From NCBI GenBank assembly GCA_032158125.1, contig JASKOT010000029.1, positions 124,001-188,000 of the forward strand: a stretch of 64,000 bases of DNA. Reading direction: 5' to 3'. The notes below the pieces were generated by a model, which saw only the letters and a program-made list of their open reading frames with translations, did not search any database and was not told the DNA's origin. Made by a program: the position numbers and the translations under genes. Positions 22,299 to 33,931 of the stretch are shown here, one piece after another. The DNA is from Papiliotrema nemorosa. Lineage: Eukaryota > Basidiomycota > Tremellomycetes > Tremellales > Rhynchogastremaceae. The stretch's first letter is position 1; the number at the start of each line of letters is the position of its first letter.

Positions 22299-22986
22299 TC
22301 TGAGCTGTGGAATGTGAAGTGGACTTGGGAAGTTTGGTTGTTGTATTGCGAGTGAAGAGCTGTGATGACTGGATGATGCTCTGAGGTGTAGATTGGTGCA
22401 TTCTTATACCTTGCATCGTTGGTATCTCGGGCTACATGGTACAACGCCGAGCTCACGTTGTTAATCAAACCAAAGAAGACTCCACGGATGCAAGCTTCCA
22501 AGGGCTCGCCGATGTCTGTCTCTGTGATACTGCCGAATCTAACAACAGAGTGGAGGTCAGAATAGGGGAGGACCCGTAATCGTCTGATCGGGCCGAAATG
22601 CTGACACGCTGAGCAAGTTCATCTGTCACTCGCCGTTAGGCTGCCCAGTGCTTTGCGCAGCAAGGCATGCGGAGGAGGCAGTACGAGTAATGAGCCCCCA
22701 GGGGAGGCGAGGAAGCATGTAACCGTGGAAGAAGTCTTGATTACGGCACGGGTCACACCTCTCGCTTCGCACCCTTCCCACCCGGTACTCACCGCTGAAC
22801 ACCTCTGGGTCAGCTTCTCACTTCTGCTTCATCCTCTATTGACGTTCACTCCACATCGGGGTCGACAACATCTCAGCTGACCTCCACACTGACCCACAAT
22901 TCCCCGACCGCGGGTGGAAGATTCCGGATACTCATCTCCACGGCTCTCCACAGGCGTGTTCGTTGGGTACCCGCAATTTGGCAATC
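22299..22986. promoter_or_regulatory. Divergent promoter of the aldolase and MFS genes
   Basis: A gene-free spacer between two divergent genes, an arrangement common for fungal catabolic clusters. No ORF here looks coding. Confidence 0.4.
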
Positions 22987-23008
22987 ATGGCTCCCAGTCT
23001 TCAACACA

Positions 23009-23016
23009 TATATAAA
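23009..23016 (+). promoter_or_regulatory. TATA box (TATATAAA) of the MFS gene
   Basis: TATATAAA lies 70 bp upstream of the ATG at 23086. Its position between the two in-frame ATGs (22987 and 23086) argues that translation begins at the second. Confidence 0.6.
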
Positions 23017-23085
23017 CCCCGGTCCTGGTCGCTTCGCCAAAACAGACCAACTCGATTGGGTATTGGAACCATCTCAATCTCCGAC

Positions 23086-24760
23086 ATGGCACATCTTGAC
23101 TCGAAAATGATCGATTCAACAGCGACAAACGTCATCAACCCTGCCCCAGGTGGGATAGGTCGACAAGTCAGTCGAACCGACTCGCTCAGCAAGGGATTCA
23201 CAGAGCACGCAGAGGATACCGAGAAACACATCATCGACAGCGATGGACCTACCCACGCTGATCAATTCGGCACGAATACCGTCTATAGTGCCGAAGAGAA
23301 AGCTCTCGTCAAACGACTCGACATTTTCATCATGCCTATCGTATTCGCCATGTACTTTATGAACAAGCTCGACCAGAATGCCATTGCCAATGCCCGGTTG
23401 GACTCTTTCGAGAAGGATCTCAAATTGACAGGCAACCAATTCAACATTTGCGTCTCGGTCCTCTACGCAGGATACACCTTGATCCAGGTCAGTCTATTCA
23501 CTTGTGTGTTGTGAATCCAAGTAACAATCTAGATCCCGTCAAACATGCTCATGTCGACCAAGCGAGTTCGACCTTCTCTCTGGATGTCTGGGTGGATGAT
23601 GGCTTGGGCTATCGTTTCCGCCTGTACAGCCGCCATTCACAACTTTCACGGTGCATTGGCCGTTCGAATCTTGCTGGGTTTCACTGAAGCCCCATTCTAC
23701 CCCGGTGCCATCTACCTGCTCTCATTGTTCTACACTCGACGAGAAATTGCCACCCGAATTTCCATCCTTTACAGTGAGTCGTTTTCTTCCTTCATCTCGA
23801 CGAATTCAACACCACTCACTTCTCAGGTGCCAACATCATCGCTACCGCTTTCGCTGGACTGATCAGCGCTGCTACCTTCTCCACTCTAGGCGGCGTGCAC
23901 GGACTGGCAGGATGGAGGTGGTTGTTTATCATTCTTGGTGCCGTTACCTTCGGAATCGGAGTCATCGGTATCTGGGTTTTGCCAGATCACCCTCTGACCA
24001 CTCGATGGCTCAGCGAGGATCAACGACAACTCGCTCACGCTCGAATGGAGCGCGACACTGTCGGTCTGCAAGAGAGCAAAGGCTCTTGGGTCGGTCTCAA
24101 ACAAGCCGTCAAAGATCCCAAGCTCTGGTTCCTCACCCTCCTTCAAACGCTCCACCTCGCGGCGTGCGGCTTCAATTCCTTCTTCCCGACTGTTGTTAAG
24201 ACTCTAGGATACAGTACGACTATCACTCTCGTCATTACTTGCCCGCCTTACCTCGTTGCTGGTGCTTTCAGCGTGGCGCTCGCCTGGTCGTCTGGAAGGA
24301 AGAACGAAAAGACCTGGCACATCACTGGAGGCATGGTCGTAGCTCTCATCGGGTTCATCATGGCCGCTTCATCGCTCAAGACTCCTGTACGATTCATCTC
24401 CTTGTTCTTCTTCGCCACTGGTTCTTACTCTGCCAACTCGTAAGTCACCTCTTTCCTCTCCAAGCAAGTCTGACATTCAGAATCATCATTGGATGGGTCG
24501 CAGCGACTTGCGGTCAGACTCCAGAGAAGAAAGCAGGGGCATTGTCGATCATGAACTGTATCGCCATGACTTCATTCATCTTCACTCCTTACCTCTACCC
24601 AAAATCCGACGGTCCACGGTACCTCATGGCCATGTCTGCCAACGCGGCTTTCGTCACGGCTGTTATCGTTCTCACATTGGTGATGCGATTCTGGCTTCAG
24701 GGTATCAATCGAAAACTTCGACGGGACGACCCAAACACAAGGTTGTTGTACGCTTATTAG
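23086..24760 (+). CDS. MFS anion:cation symporter, Dal5/allantoate permease type
   Basis: Introns 23488-23532, 23774-23826 and 24440-24480 give 511 residues. A hydrophilic N-terminus precedes TM1 with FIMPIVFAMYFMNKLDQNAIANA, the Dal5-family signature around the conserved D and N. Further blocks are IPSNMLM, ILLGFTEAPFYPGAIYLLS, RREIATRISILYS, GLAGWRWLFIILGAVT, WLPDHP-like WVLPDHPLTTRWL, and a second six-helix half ending MRFWLQGINRKLRRDDPN. The family imports carboxylates, allantoate, nicotinate, biotin precursors and similar organic anions. The substrate is undetermined; the divergent DapA-family enzyme suggests a sugar acid or keto acid. The start at 23086 is preferred because a TATA box lies between it and the earlier ATG. 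Confidence 0.9.
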
Positions 24761-24998
24761 GCTGATCGGGGGGTCGATATTGGGTACCGTGACAGTGGGG
24801 CAACAAGTGGTATTGAGCGTTTCGTAGTACACGGAATCGAGTCATCGTAGGTCATATTTTGGATAGGGGATGTATGCTGTACTCATCCTGGTTGGACATG
24901 CGGCGCGGACTGGGTGGTACACGCCGCTTGGGCAGTCATGACAGACAATATGTAAATACACCTTGGAGAAAAACCTTGACTCGTCTCACCGATAAATC

Positions 24999-25849
24999 TC
25001 AGCAGTCCTCACATTCCACAACCCACACGCCTAGCAACCCAGCCTCGTCTCCATCTGCTGCAGTACGGCCAAAACCGGACGGGATGAATGATCCATCGTC
25101 TGGAATGATCTGTACAGCGTAATGGTAGTCGGGATCAACAAGTCCGAGTTCGCGCAACGACCAGTCAAGTGTGTCCACAGCTGATGTGGCGAGGGTACGC
25201 ACCAGGCTGGCCCAGGGAGTGTCACCATTCTCCATCTCCCTCTCGTACGGATGTAAAACCCACTTTATCCTGCACTCTCAGCTGTGTTCAGGCGTCGAAC
25301 TTTCCACGTCTGAGAAATCGGAAGTCTGTCAAAAACTCAAGACACTCACCACCCTGAGATTCGTGGATAACGATCCTCCACTCGCGCATCAAGACCTTCC
25401 ACCGCGGCACTGGCCAACGCATGCAGTGTAAAACCCAGCCATTGGCCCTTCAGACTGGAACCTGCGGATTGGACTAGACACCCCATGTTCGTGGTCATCA
25501 CGTCTCTGGCAAGTCCACTGGAATACAAGAGATCCATTGCTTCTTTCGATGATACCTTGCCGGAGCACATGCGAGTCACGACCTCACCGAGATGTGCATC
25601 TTCCTTGTGCTCGCTCAATTTTGTACGCACACACTTGTATAAAGACGGACCAGTCATAGTGATGTCGGGTGCAGAGGGTCTTGTGTGGAGTATGAATGTT
25701 TTATCGTCTCGACTGATTCTCCACGCAGGCTCATTGATGGGGCCGTACGTGCCGACTGTCTCCAGCTTGAAAGACTCAGGGAAGGTATACTGGGGTATGA
25801 AAGCCCCTTCTTCGTGAGACCATGATCCATCAGTCTCAGTCGTAGTCAT
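24999..25849 (-). CDS. Cluster family protein 1 (unrecognised)
   Basis: Two exons (intron 25270-25349) give 256 residues. I do not recognise the family. Exon 1 has SWSHEEGAFIPQYTFPESFK, LETVG, then NEPAWRI and a C-terminal block S-S-L-K-G-Q-W-x-G-F-T-L-H-A. Exon 2 ends in IIPDDGSFIPSGFG. Paralogues at 26132-26862 and 28215-28929 share these landmarks (W-x-H-x-E, E-P-A-W, S-L-x-x-Q-W, D-D-G-x-F) and an intron at the same codon, TG|G for Trp. No signal peptide, membrane segment or catalytic motif is visible. Exon 2 is longer here than in the paralogues. Its 5' flank is duplicated upstream of the pseudogene at 27143-27941. Confidence 0.75.
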
Positions 25850-26131
25850 TGTGAGAGGGTAGAGTGAAGTTCACCAACTCGGGAAGATTGGGAGTACTGA
25901 TTTCTCGTGTGAGATTCGCGAAGTGTTCTGACTTTCAAACCTCTTCCATGAAAGGATGGTCAAAAGTGCTGTACAGTGCAGTAAGAATCCCCTTTGGAGG
26001 GAAGGCTCTTGCCACTCGGCAAACTCCCTCGCATTGATGGACAGACGCACTCAAACAAGCAGAAGCAATTCATATCCAAACTAATCTTGTTCGTACTCCC
26101 TGTGATAGCTCTGCAAATATTCTTCCGCTCA

Positions 26132-26862
26132 TCACGATTCACCTCGAGGTCTCTGCGTTGCCTTGGCATTGCCACTCTGGACCGACCTGCTCTCAAACGC
26201 TCGGAAATTTCCGTCGTCAAGGCTGATGTTGGGACCACCATTCAGATCGCTCACAAAAGTCATAGGGAGGTACAGGGTGAACCTGTCGTCATTATTCCGT
26301 ATTTGGACCAATGATGCACTGGTAGTGTCAGCACTCACCAGTTTGTCGTCTTGATCTCGGTCCCAGGAGTCGCTCCGAGAGCAGCCTCGGCCACAGTGGC
26401 AGTTTGGTGCAATGTTATAGCCTTCCACTGATTCTCCAGAGACGGTCCAGCAGATGTCAAAAGCGAGTCTTTGTTTGTATGTATCACGTTTATTGCAACG
26501 TCTGATGGACAGGGCGCTTCTGATGCTGCGGAACTGGATTGCAGATCTTGGTCGACTGTTTTGACTTTGGTCATTTGTCGACAGATCCCGCCCAGATACT
26601 CGTCATACTTGCTGGTGAGTAGAATACACATACATTTCCTGTAAGTCTTCTGTGCATCCAACATTGAAGGTGCACCAGGCTTAGCAGTTTGAATGTACGA
26701 TTTTCCACCTTGATTGTATTTCCACGCTGGTTCAGGGGGACCGCCTTCAGGGGACTGATGCATGCCCACCGCCTCAAGACTGCATGTCTTGGGAAGTACC
26801 CAAAAGGGTAAGAAGGCAGCTTCCTCATGTTGCCAGGACTGACTTCCTTCAGTGTTAGCCAT
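26132..26862 (-). CDS. Cluster family protein 2 (unrecognised)
   Basis: Two exons (intron 26283-26338) give 224 residues. Exon 1 shows SWQHEEAAFLPFWVLPKTCS, LEAVGMH, PEPAWKY and GPSLENQWKAITLHQTATVA. Exon 2 (151 nt) contains SLDDGNFRAFES. It is closest to the gene at 28215-28929, which has an equally long second exon and a homologous upstream region (about 26982-27141 here, 29052-29226 there). The start ATG at 26862 aligns with those of the paralogues; the frame is open further upstream but not conserved. Function unknown. The pattern suggests a compact soluble alpha/beta or helical protein rather than a secreted one. Confidence 0.73.
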
Positions 26863-27142
26863 GTTGCTGTATCCAAACAATTGGGTCAATGATGGGACAA
26901 ATGAAGCGGAATGATCAAGGGCAGAATGGGTTTGTAAGAGACAAGCATTTGTACATACTCTCATATCCTTCCTCAACCACAAGAGCAGGTCAAAGCATCA
27001 AAGGAGAGTCTGGTCTACACGTTTGGAGCACACAAGGGATGACCAAGCGAGCACTCCTGAAGCCGGAGAATCACTCACGTTCAATCTTTATTGTCATTTC
27101 TAAAACACTCCCCCCTTTGCACTTTTTCATCAACCCATCCAA

Positions 27143-27941
27143 GATGTGCATCTTCCTTGTGCTTGCTCAATTTTGTACGCGCCCACTTGTACAGAGGTGC
27201 ACCAGTCATAGAGGTGCCGGGCGCAGAGGAGCTTGTGTGCAGATCAAAGGTCTCATCGTCTTGACTGACCTTCCATGCAGGCTCATTGGTGGGGCTGTAC
27301 GTGCCAACTGCCTCTTGTCAGGGGTGACACTGTGAGGTAGCCGATGACAGCCTAACAACAAGCGAAGATTGCCCGAAGATTGCCAACAAACAACAAACTT
27401 TGGAAGAACTAGTCCAACGCAAGAGACAATCCTTATTGTCTCCAAGATAACGGCAAAGTTTGGCAGCATCATCCAAAAAGGGATCAAGGTTACTCGCGCA
27501 AGGTGCGTATTGTTCTCAGCGGACAATAAGGAACTTTGGCAACACAACAATAAGGTCAGAAAGTAGATGCATGGGTCTAGCCAAGACAGAGAACTTCTGG
27601 ACAAGGTATAAAGATGAGTCGTTAAAGATGGTGGCTCCTCAGCGATCCTCGATTGGTAGTCATCTGTAGTTACTCGAACTTAGTTTACTTTGCATACATC
27701 TTTGTCAAACTCACCGAACATTGCCGTAGTTAGTTGATTTTATCCTACATCGTTGGCTACCCCCGGTCCCCAGCGACCTTTGTCAACCTTCGGCAAACAT
27801 CCTTTAAGTTAGGGCCAATCCAGGATAGGATCAACCCCACGCTTCTGACACCTTTAGCCGGAAAGACTCAGGGAGGGTATACTGGGGTATAAAAGCCCCT
27901 TCTTTGTGAGCCCATGAATGATCAGTCTCAGTAGCGGTCAT
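27143..27941 (-). pseudogene. Cluster family pseudogene, truncated and split by an LTR
   Basis: The segment reads as a close copy of the first exon of the gene at 24999-25849, including its ATG (27941) and 5' flank. The match stops abruptly at about 27143, in the middle of exon 1, so the C-terminal half and exon 2 are missing. Inside the remaining part, a 535-bp LTR (27316-27850) is inserted with its target duplication. Both breaks make it a pseudogene. Together with the gene at 28215-28929 it forms the second copy of a duplicated two-gene unit. Confidence 0.8.
27311..27855. mobile_element. Solo LTR of a retrotransposon with target duplication
   Basis: The element at 27316-27850 begins TGTCAGGGGTGACAC and ends CTTCTGACA, giving the 5-bp inverted termini TGTCA/TGACA of a TG...CA long terminal repeat. 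It is flanked by CCTCT (27311-27315) and CCTTT (27851-27855), a 5-bp target-site duplication with one mismatch. Removing the LTR and one copy of the target restores collinearity with the paralogue at about 25755-25775, which carries TCTCC at that point. No internal retrotransposon ORFs are present, so it is a solo LTR left by recombination. The single TSD mismatch suggests some age. Confidence 0.85.
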
Positions 27942-28214
27942 TGTGAGAGGATCACAATGAAGTATTTCAACTCGGGAGATTGAGAGTACTTATCTCTCGT
28001 GTGAGACTTGCGAAGTGTTCTGACTTTCAATCGTCTTCCATGAAAGGACCAGCTAATGCATACCAGAACCCGAAGCAATCTCTTCTGCCACTCACGTCCT
28101 GCAAACCTGACATCGATGAATAATGAAAACCCTGAAACGACATGCCTGCAGCCATAATCGTCTAGACTGTGCTCTCTCTACCGGCTTTGGATGTGTTTCT
28201 GTCCTGAGCAAGAG

Positions 28215-28929
28215 CTACTGCTCTTGCACATCACCGGCAATGGCACTTCCTGAAGACACGATGCTTTCAAACGCCGTGAAATTCCCATCATCGGGGATGC
28301 TCTTTGTGCTGAATCTGGGTAACGGAGGGATCATGAGTTTAGATCGCACCCTGATGCCAATGAGCCTGCTAAAATAGATAAAATCAAGCCTTTTTCACTT
28401 ACCAATGAGACGGCAGAAGATCTGTGGTCCCCTCCGCTTCGGCTTTGAGCGCGTTGGCAGCCAAAGTAGCCATTTGATGAACCGAGATGGCCGTCCATTG
28501 GTCTTCGAGAGAGGGTCCTGCGGAAGACAGAAGACGATTCAGATAGTCCTGGGAGACCAACTCTTTGGCTCTGCCAGAAGCAAACAACTGCTCAATCTCC
28601 TCTTCTGGCAGGGAGTGTACGGCTGTCAACACGGAAGACATCTCTTGACAAACGCGTCCAAGGTATTTTTCATGCCCCATGTTGTGCAAGGGTTCCATGG
28701 CGTAAATGTACAGACTCTCACCACCCTCGAGAACAGGTTCCACCTTACGGGATATCAAAAGCTTTGATTTCCCATTTTCAGTGTATTTCCAAGCTGGCTC
28801 GGGACGTCCTCCCTGCGAGGATGAGTGAAAGCCAACCGCTTCAAGGGTGCAATGACTGGGTAACACAGAGCAGGGTAGAAAGTTGCCTTCCATGTGTGGC
28901 CAGGAGGTTATGGTCTCTGTTGTACTCAT
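28215..28929 (-). CDS. Cluster family protein 3 (unrecognised)
   Basis: Two exons (intron 28366-28402, only 37 nt) give 225 residues. Landmarks match its paralogues: SWPHMEGNFLP, CTLEAVGFH, PEPAWKY, SAGPSLEDQWTAISVHQMA in exon 1 and IPDDGNFTAFESIVSSG in exon 2. The acceptor is TTTTAGCAG, a tandem NAGNAG site, so two isoforms differing by one residue (W versus C-R at the junction) are possible. The second exon is 151 nt, as in the paralogue at 26132. The start ATG at 28929 aligns with the family starts. Function unknown. Confidence 0.74.
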
Positions 28930-29017
28930 ATTGATGGTGTGACGTTGAGCGCTGAGGTTGAGGGGTGCGCGAAGGAAGTGGATGGATACAGGGCAGAATC
29001 GGTTGTGAGAACCGGGC

Positions 29018-29024
29018 ATTTATA
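29018..29024 (-). promoter_or_regulatory. Candidate TATA box (TATAAAT)
   Basis: TATAAAT on the minus strand lies about 90 bp upstream of the ATG at 28929. Confidence 0.4.
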
Positions 29025-29051
29025 CATTTTCTTACACGCTTTCTCGACGTC

Positions 29052-29226
29052 GAGAGCAGTCGTAAGCATCAAAGGATAGTCCCGTCTGCACGTTCGGAGC
29101 ACACAAGGGATGACCAGGCGAGCACTCCTGAAGCCGTCGTGCTAGCCATGTGCCACATTCAATCGTTATTGTCAATCTCTGAAACACTCCCTCCCCCCTT
29201 TGGACTTGTTCATCGACTCCCATCCC
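29052..29226. repeat. Upstream repeat shared with 26982-27141
   Basis: The sequence upstream of cluster family gene 3 is clearly homologous to 26982-27141, upstream of family gene 2 (shared CACACAAGGGATGACCA, GCGAGCACTCCTGAAGCC and CACTCCC blocks). It is part of the duplicated two-gene unit. The rest of 28930-29524 holds no gene I can support. Confidence 0.75.
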
Positions 29227-29524
29227 CAACGCGCCTGTTGCCTATACTCGACATCGCATCAACACTTCTCGACTCTGGTGACACCTTATGGACACCTCTA
29301 TCACGCGCAGATATCGGAGAGAGCATAGCTGAGGACTGTTAAGGATGTTCCGACCGATCATGTTTCGACAATAACGGAATCTTGTCCACCCATCCAACGC
29401 GTATCCATCCAGGTCCCTTGCGATCAAAGCGGCCTCAACTACCATATATATCCCATATTCCACCGACATCATAGTCCAGTAACACCTGCACGACGCGCTA
29501 CACGATCATTGGCGACAGGACACA

Positions 29525-32500
29525 ATGCCCATGACGATCAGCCTAGACGACCTCGCATCTTTTGACCCAACCTCATCCCCCTCGTCCCACTCTCGTACAT
29601 CTACTACCTCCTCTTCTTCGTCTGACCGATCTCGTACCCGTAGTTTCGCCTCTTCCTCTTCTACTCAACCTCATCCATCACCTCTCCGACAGTCTACGGG
29701 ACCTCCTCTTCAACTAGGCCACCGTCGAGGAGGATTGATGGAATATCCCGCAGAGATTGATTTTGGGGACGACGACGACGAGGATGATAGAGCTGGAGAT
29801 ACACTCAAAGCATCATCCGGCTTCAAAGGGATAAAATCGGTACCTGGGGGAACTGTATCGACGACACAAGCGAAACTTCTCGGAACTAAATCACCGGGCG
29901 GGGTGATAGTTGCCAACGAGAGGATGGTGGGAAATGGCAAGGTCAGAAAGTTGGTCGTCGCGCCGAAAAAGGACAAGTTGCAGCTTAAAATCGACAAGGA
30001 AAGGCAAAAGGGGATAGAAAGAGGATTAGAGGACATGTTCGACGAAGACGATGCGCCAAAGTCGAGGATAAAGTTGACTCTGAAACCTCGAGCGACGCGT
30101 GCCGTTGTGGAAGATTTGGATGCGTTGGATTGGGGAGAAGAGGACGATGATCAGGCCACCTTGAAAGTCACAGACGCTATGAAAGCTCAACTCCCTCCTC
30201 CCAAATCATCCACCATACGGTCTTTGCAGGACAACCCGGTTGTTGTCCCTGCCCCTCCACCCGATTCGTACGAAGACGATTTTGCCGATTTGACGGACGC
30301 CAATCTTGGGTCGTTCCAAAAGAAACTCGCTGCGCCAAAACGAATGTCACTGGCGAGCAACTTCGACACGTCTACAACGGATGAATGGGACAGTCCTCCC
30401 GCCAAGCCGTCGACAAGGAGGTCTGGATGGAACGACGGGTATGACTCTTCCAAGCGGTACTCAGAGACCTCTGCGACGTCCATTACGTCCATCTCTACAC
30501 CTAGAGATAGTAACTCTCTCGAACTGTACGAGGATGATGATGCCGAGTTTGGCCTGGTGTTGAATGACGACTTTGGGTCTGATCGTCAAAATCTCATCAG
30601 TCGTCTCGATGCCAAGCGCAAAGCATTCGACACTATGTCCAAGGGTGCCTCCCATCTGGTACATCACAGACGGATGGGTACAGACGAGACGAATAGCACG
30701 GCCGACGCGTCGATGGAGGATGGTCTGGTATTTGGGGATGCCCCAAGGGAACTCAGCAAGAGACAGTTGGACAAATCACGGCGGAAAAGAGCGAATGGGC
30801 AAAAGGTTGATGGTCTGGGTCGAACCAAGGAGCAACAGCTGGAATGGGAGCATTTCCGAGAACGAGGATGGGGTAGAAGTACACCTCTACCTCCCATGCC
30901 GCGAGATCGTCTTCAAAGGCCACCCGCCGTCTTACCCTCGGTTGGTCACAGGAGTCAGTCAGCCAGCAAGCTGCAGACACTGAAAGATACTGAGGATCCC
31001 AAACGTCGACTCGACTCACCCAGTGGCATGAGGGCGTCGAGAAGCTCTCTGAGCTCCATACATGCTCAACCACCTCCACCCCCGAGCCATTCTGCCATCT
31101 CAAACCAAGGGCCAGGACCCACGACTCCCTCTCATCCTCGTGCATTACGCAGTCAACGGTCGCAGATGCTGCTTCCGACCGAATCTCCTTCATTCGGTCT
31201 ATCACGCAAACAATCCCTCCCCACGCTATCGGAAGATTTCAAACCACCCCACTCACCCATCGACAACTTTGGTCCAGCTGAACCGAGGAATTCCAGCTCT
31301 ACATCAAGACTCACACGACCTACGCAATCTTCACTGAGCAAACGAGTGACGAGATCGAGGCTCCCCGTACAAGCCTTGTTCGAACCTCACGAGCGGGATA
31401 TACCTGATTCTTCGTCCATCAGCAGTATAAGCACGAATGCTTCGGCGAGGATACAGACTGAATCAAAATATGGGAGTCAAGGTCGATCGGGCGGTTCTGC
31501 ATTCATAGGCAAAAGCGGGAGTCTGACAAAGAAAGACCGAGTAAGGAGTAATGGGAGTGAGAATTTGGATCTGGATGGGTTGCAGTTGGACGACAGTCCT
31601 CCTCGTGCGCCATCGGTGACGGGATCAGCTGCGAGACGAGCGGGTATGTTGAGATTGTCACACGGGTGTTAGCCAAGCTGATCCCCAGCAGTCGACGCGA
31701 AGGTGACCAAGGCTCTGCCTAAAGACAAGATGCGAGCGGAACAATCCTCCAACAAAGGATCCTGGGGAAGGTCCAAGGGCAAGAAGCCCAAATCGACAAA
31801 ACTCACTCTGCTTCGACGTGAGGATATGAGCAAGGCAGAGTATGATACCACCGAGGTGCAAAGTGAGTGCAATCGTCACTAAGTCCTCTGTCCACTGACA
31901 TGGACTTAGAAAACTCTGGGATGACATTCAACATTGAAAAAGGTCGATGGGAGGGCAACGAAGCCTTATCCCGTGATTTTGACCGTGTCGAAGCGGCCCC
32001 TATCAGACCGGCACTCATCACCCAAGACTCGATCTCTGAAGCTCTAGGGGGTAAACTGGGTGCTGGTCCGGCCTCTGCGTCTTCTTGGATTGTCGGGGAT
32101 ATGAAATTTGACCCTCAGCAAATGCGATGGATATCGACTCTTGATCCAGCGGATGAAGAACCTGATCCATTTGCTGAGATGTGGGGAGACGACGATGATT
32201 TTGGTGCGGGAGATACGATTCGATTATCCAAATTTGGGCATCCAGGTCGAGGTCCATTCGCACAGTCGACGCATAGTTCCATGGGATCCAGTAGGATGCC
32301 TAGCGAGGCGAGCTCTTCGATATCGTGGCATGATCAGTCTTTCTCGTCTAGCCATACCCAAGTCGAGCGGTTCGGTCAAGGTCACTTGGAGACGATCTCG
32401 GTGGAGTTGAGGGAAGAGTGTAGAGAAGCGGAGAGAAGACATAGGGATGAGATGAGACCTTGGATCGTCAAGGTGGACAGAGATCTTGAAGGAAGGGAAA

Positions 32501-32568
32501 TGCAATGGCGGAATGGAAAGAGATTATGGGAGATACGGACGTTGACCCGGGGTATGAGAGGCGAGTAG
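29525..32568 (+). CDS. Byr4/Bfa1-like mitotic exit/septation regulator
   Basis: Introns 31644-31691 and 31863-31909 give 982 residues. The N-terminus is Ser-rich; the middle is disordered with acidic, Ser/Pro and basic tracts. The conserved signal is at the C-terminus: GMTFNIEKGRWEGNE, ASSWIVGDMKFDPQQMRWIS and a terminal block with E-R-R-H-R-D-E-M-R-P-W. The V-G-D-M-x-F-(D/N)-P-x-x-(M/L)-x-W motif is characteristic of fungal Byr4 and Bfa1. These scaffold a two-component GAP for the Spg1/Tem1 GTPase at spindle poles, restraining septation and mitotic exit. The first intron ends CCCCAGCAG, a tandem acceptor. Confidence is high for a gene and moderate for the name, since the family is poorly conserved. 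Confidence 0.78.
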
Positions 32569-32744
32569 GGGCGGTTGGGCCGGGTTCAGGAGGGCGCGGG
32601 AACGAAATCGACCACGAATATGTCACGTCAGTATCAGATGCAAATCTAGCCTGTTGCCCTGGGCAGAAGTCATAATGCGAGGGCAGTGATCAACAAGAGA
32701 CCCGGAAAACACATCTGTGCATCATGCTATGCTGGTGAGATTCA

Positions 32745-33931
32745 TTATTGCGTGACTTCTTCGACCCGGCTCCCTCGCTCGTCGACCTCGAGCAACTTCC
32801 AATCCACCTCTACTCCATTTTCCTTGAATATACGTTGAATATCCGCCGCTATGGAATCGTAATTGTCAGTGGCGAGGGCGAGTATTGTTGGTCCAGCACC
32901 TGAGAGGCAGATACCAAGCAGGCCAGAGTGGGTGTGGGGGGTGAGGGTGGATAGGATCTCCGGTAGTCCGGGTATCTACCATTAGCACTGAGCACTGACC
33001 ACACACCAAACACCGAAAGGAAGACAAGAGAGGGGACCCACCAAAGCTGATCGGTATGGGTGATGTATCCTATCTTTCATTGCTTCATAGATGAGCTCTG
33101 GGTCGGGTGGTGATCTCGCCAAAGCCGTCGTGAGCACTGCCAGTCGTTGCAGGTTGAACACCTGTTGCGTCAGTCCCGATTATCCATTGAGACATGATTC
33201 AACATGAGACATACGAGATCTTTCCTCGTATACGTCTCTGGCAAGACGCCTCTAGCTTTCGCCGTGGCGAGTTCAAACCTCGGCATGACAGCTATCGCCT
33301 TGATCTCCTTTGCCCATCCAAACCTCACATAATGGCCAATATCCCTAGGAGCTCTAGGCGGGTTGACCCCCCAGTTGGGTCCTGCATCCGGTGGGTATTC
33401 CGGTAAGACCTCCGCCAAGGGTATACTGGCCGCGCTCGTATCTTCCGGTGAGAGTTCTTTGAGGTAAGACCCCACGAAACCCCCTATAAGCGCCGCGGTG
33501 ACGTTGTCGGGGTGTCTTTCCACCATGAGGGCAAAGTCGAGTAGACGGGATTTGGGCAAGTTGAGGTTTCCGAGCACGTCACCGAGGAGCACACCAGCTA
33601 TAACTGCCGCTCCGGATGATCCGAGTCCACGTCCAAAGGGAATCTCATTATGAGCCGCAATGGTGATTCCCGATGGGAAGGTCGAGATGTCGTGTGAACG
33701 GAGGACATACAATGCCACTCGCGTCAACAAGTTTTTGTAAGGTGACAGAGGGACATTGGCAGAGTCGAGTCCTGTATATGTGATTTCCGGTAGAGCGTAC
33801 TCGGCCGGAGGGGTTGAAGGGATGTTGACGACCAGAGAGAGCGAGAGGGAAAGAGCGATTCCGCAGACGTCGAATCCTGGACCGACGTTGGCTGTGGTCG
33901 CTGGGACGCTGATCTTGTACGCCTTGGACAT
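32745..33931 (-). CDS. THR1: Homoserine kinase
   Basis: Introns 33162-33214 and 32976-33041 give 355 residues. The enzyme phosphorylates L-homoserine with ATP in threonine biosynthesis. It belongs to the GHMP kinase superfamily: VPATTANVGPGFDVCGIALS at the N-terminus, the ATP-binding IPFGRGLGSSGAAVIAG near residue 100, ERHPDNVTAALIGGFVGS, and the C-terminal GICLSGAGPTILAL motif. Length and motif order match yeast Thr1. The gene is convergent with the Byr4-like gene (176 bp between stops) and divergent from the SmE gene. Confidence 0.94.

Noticed and set aside
22987..23086. Earlier in-frame ATG of the MFS transporter
   Set aside because: A TATATAAA box lies between it and the ATG at 23086, so the upstream ATG is probably not transcribed.
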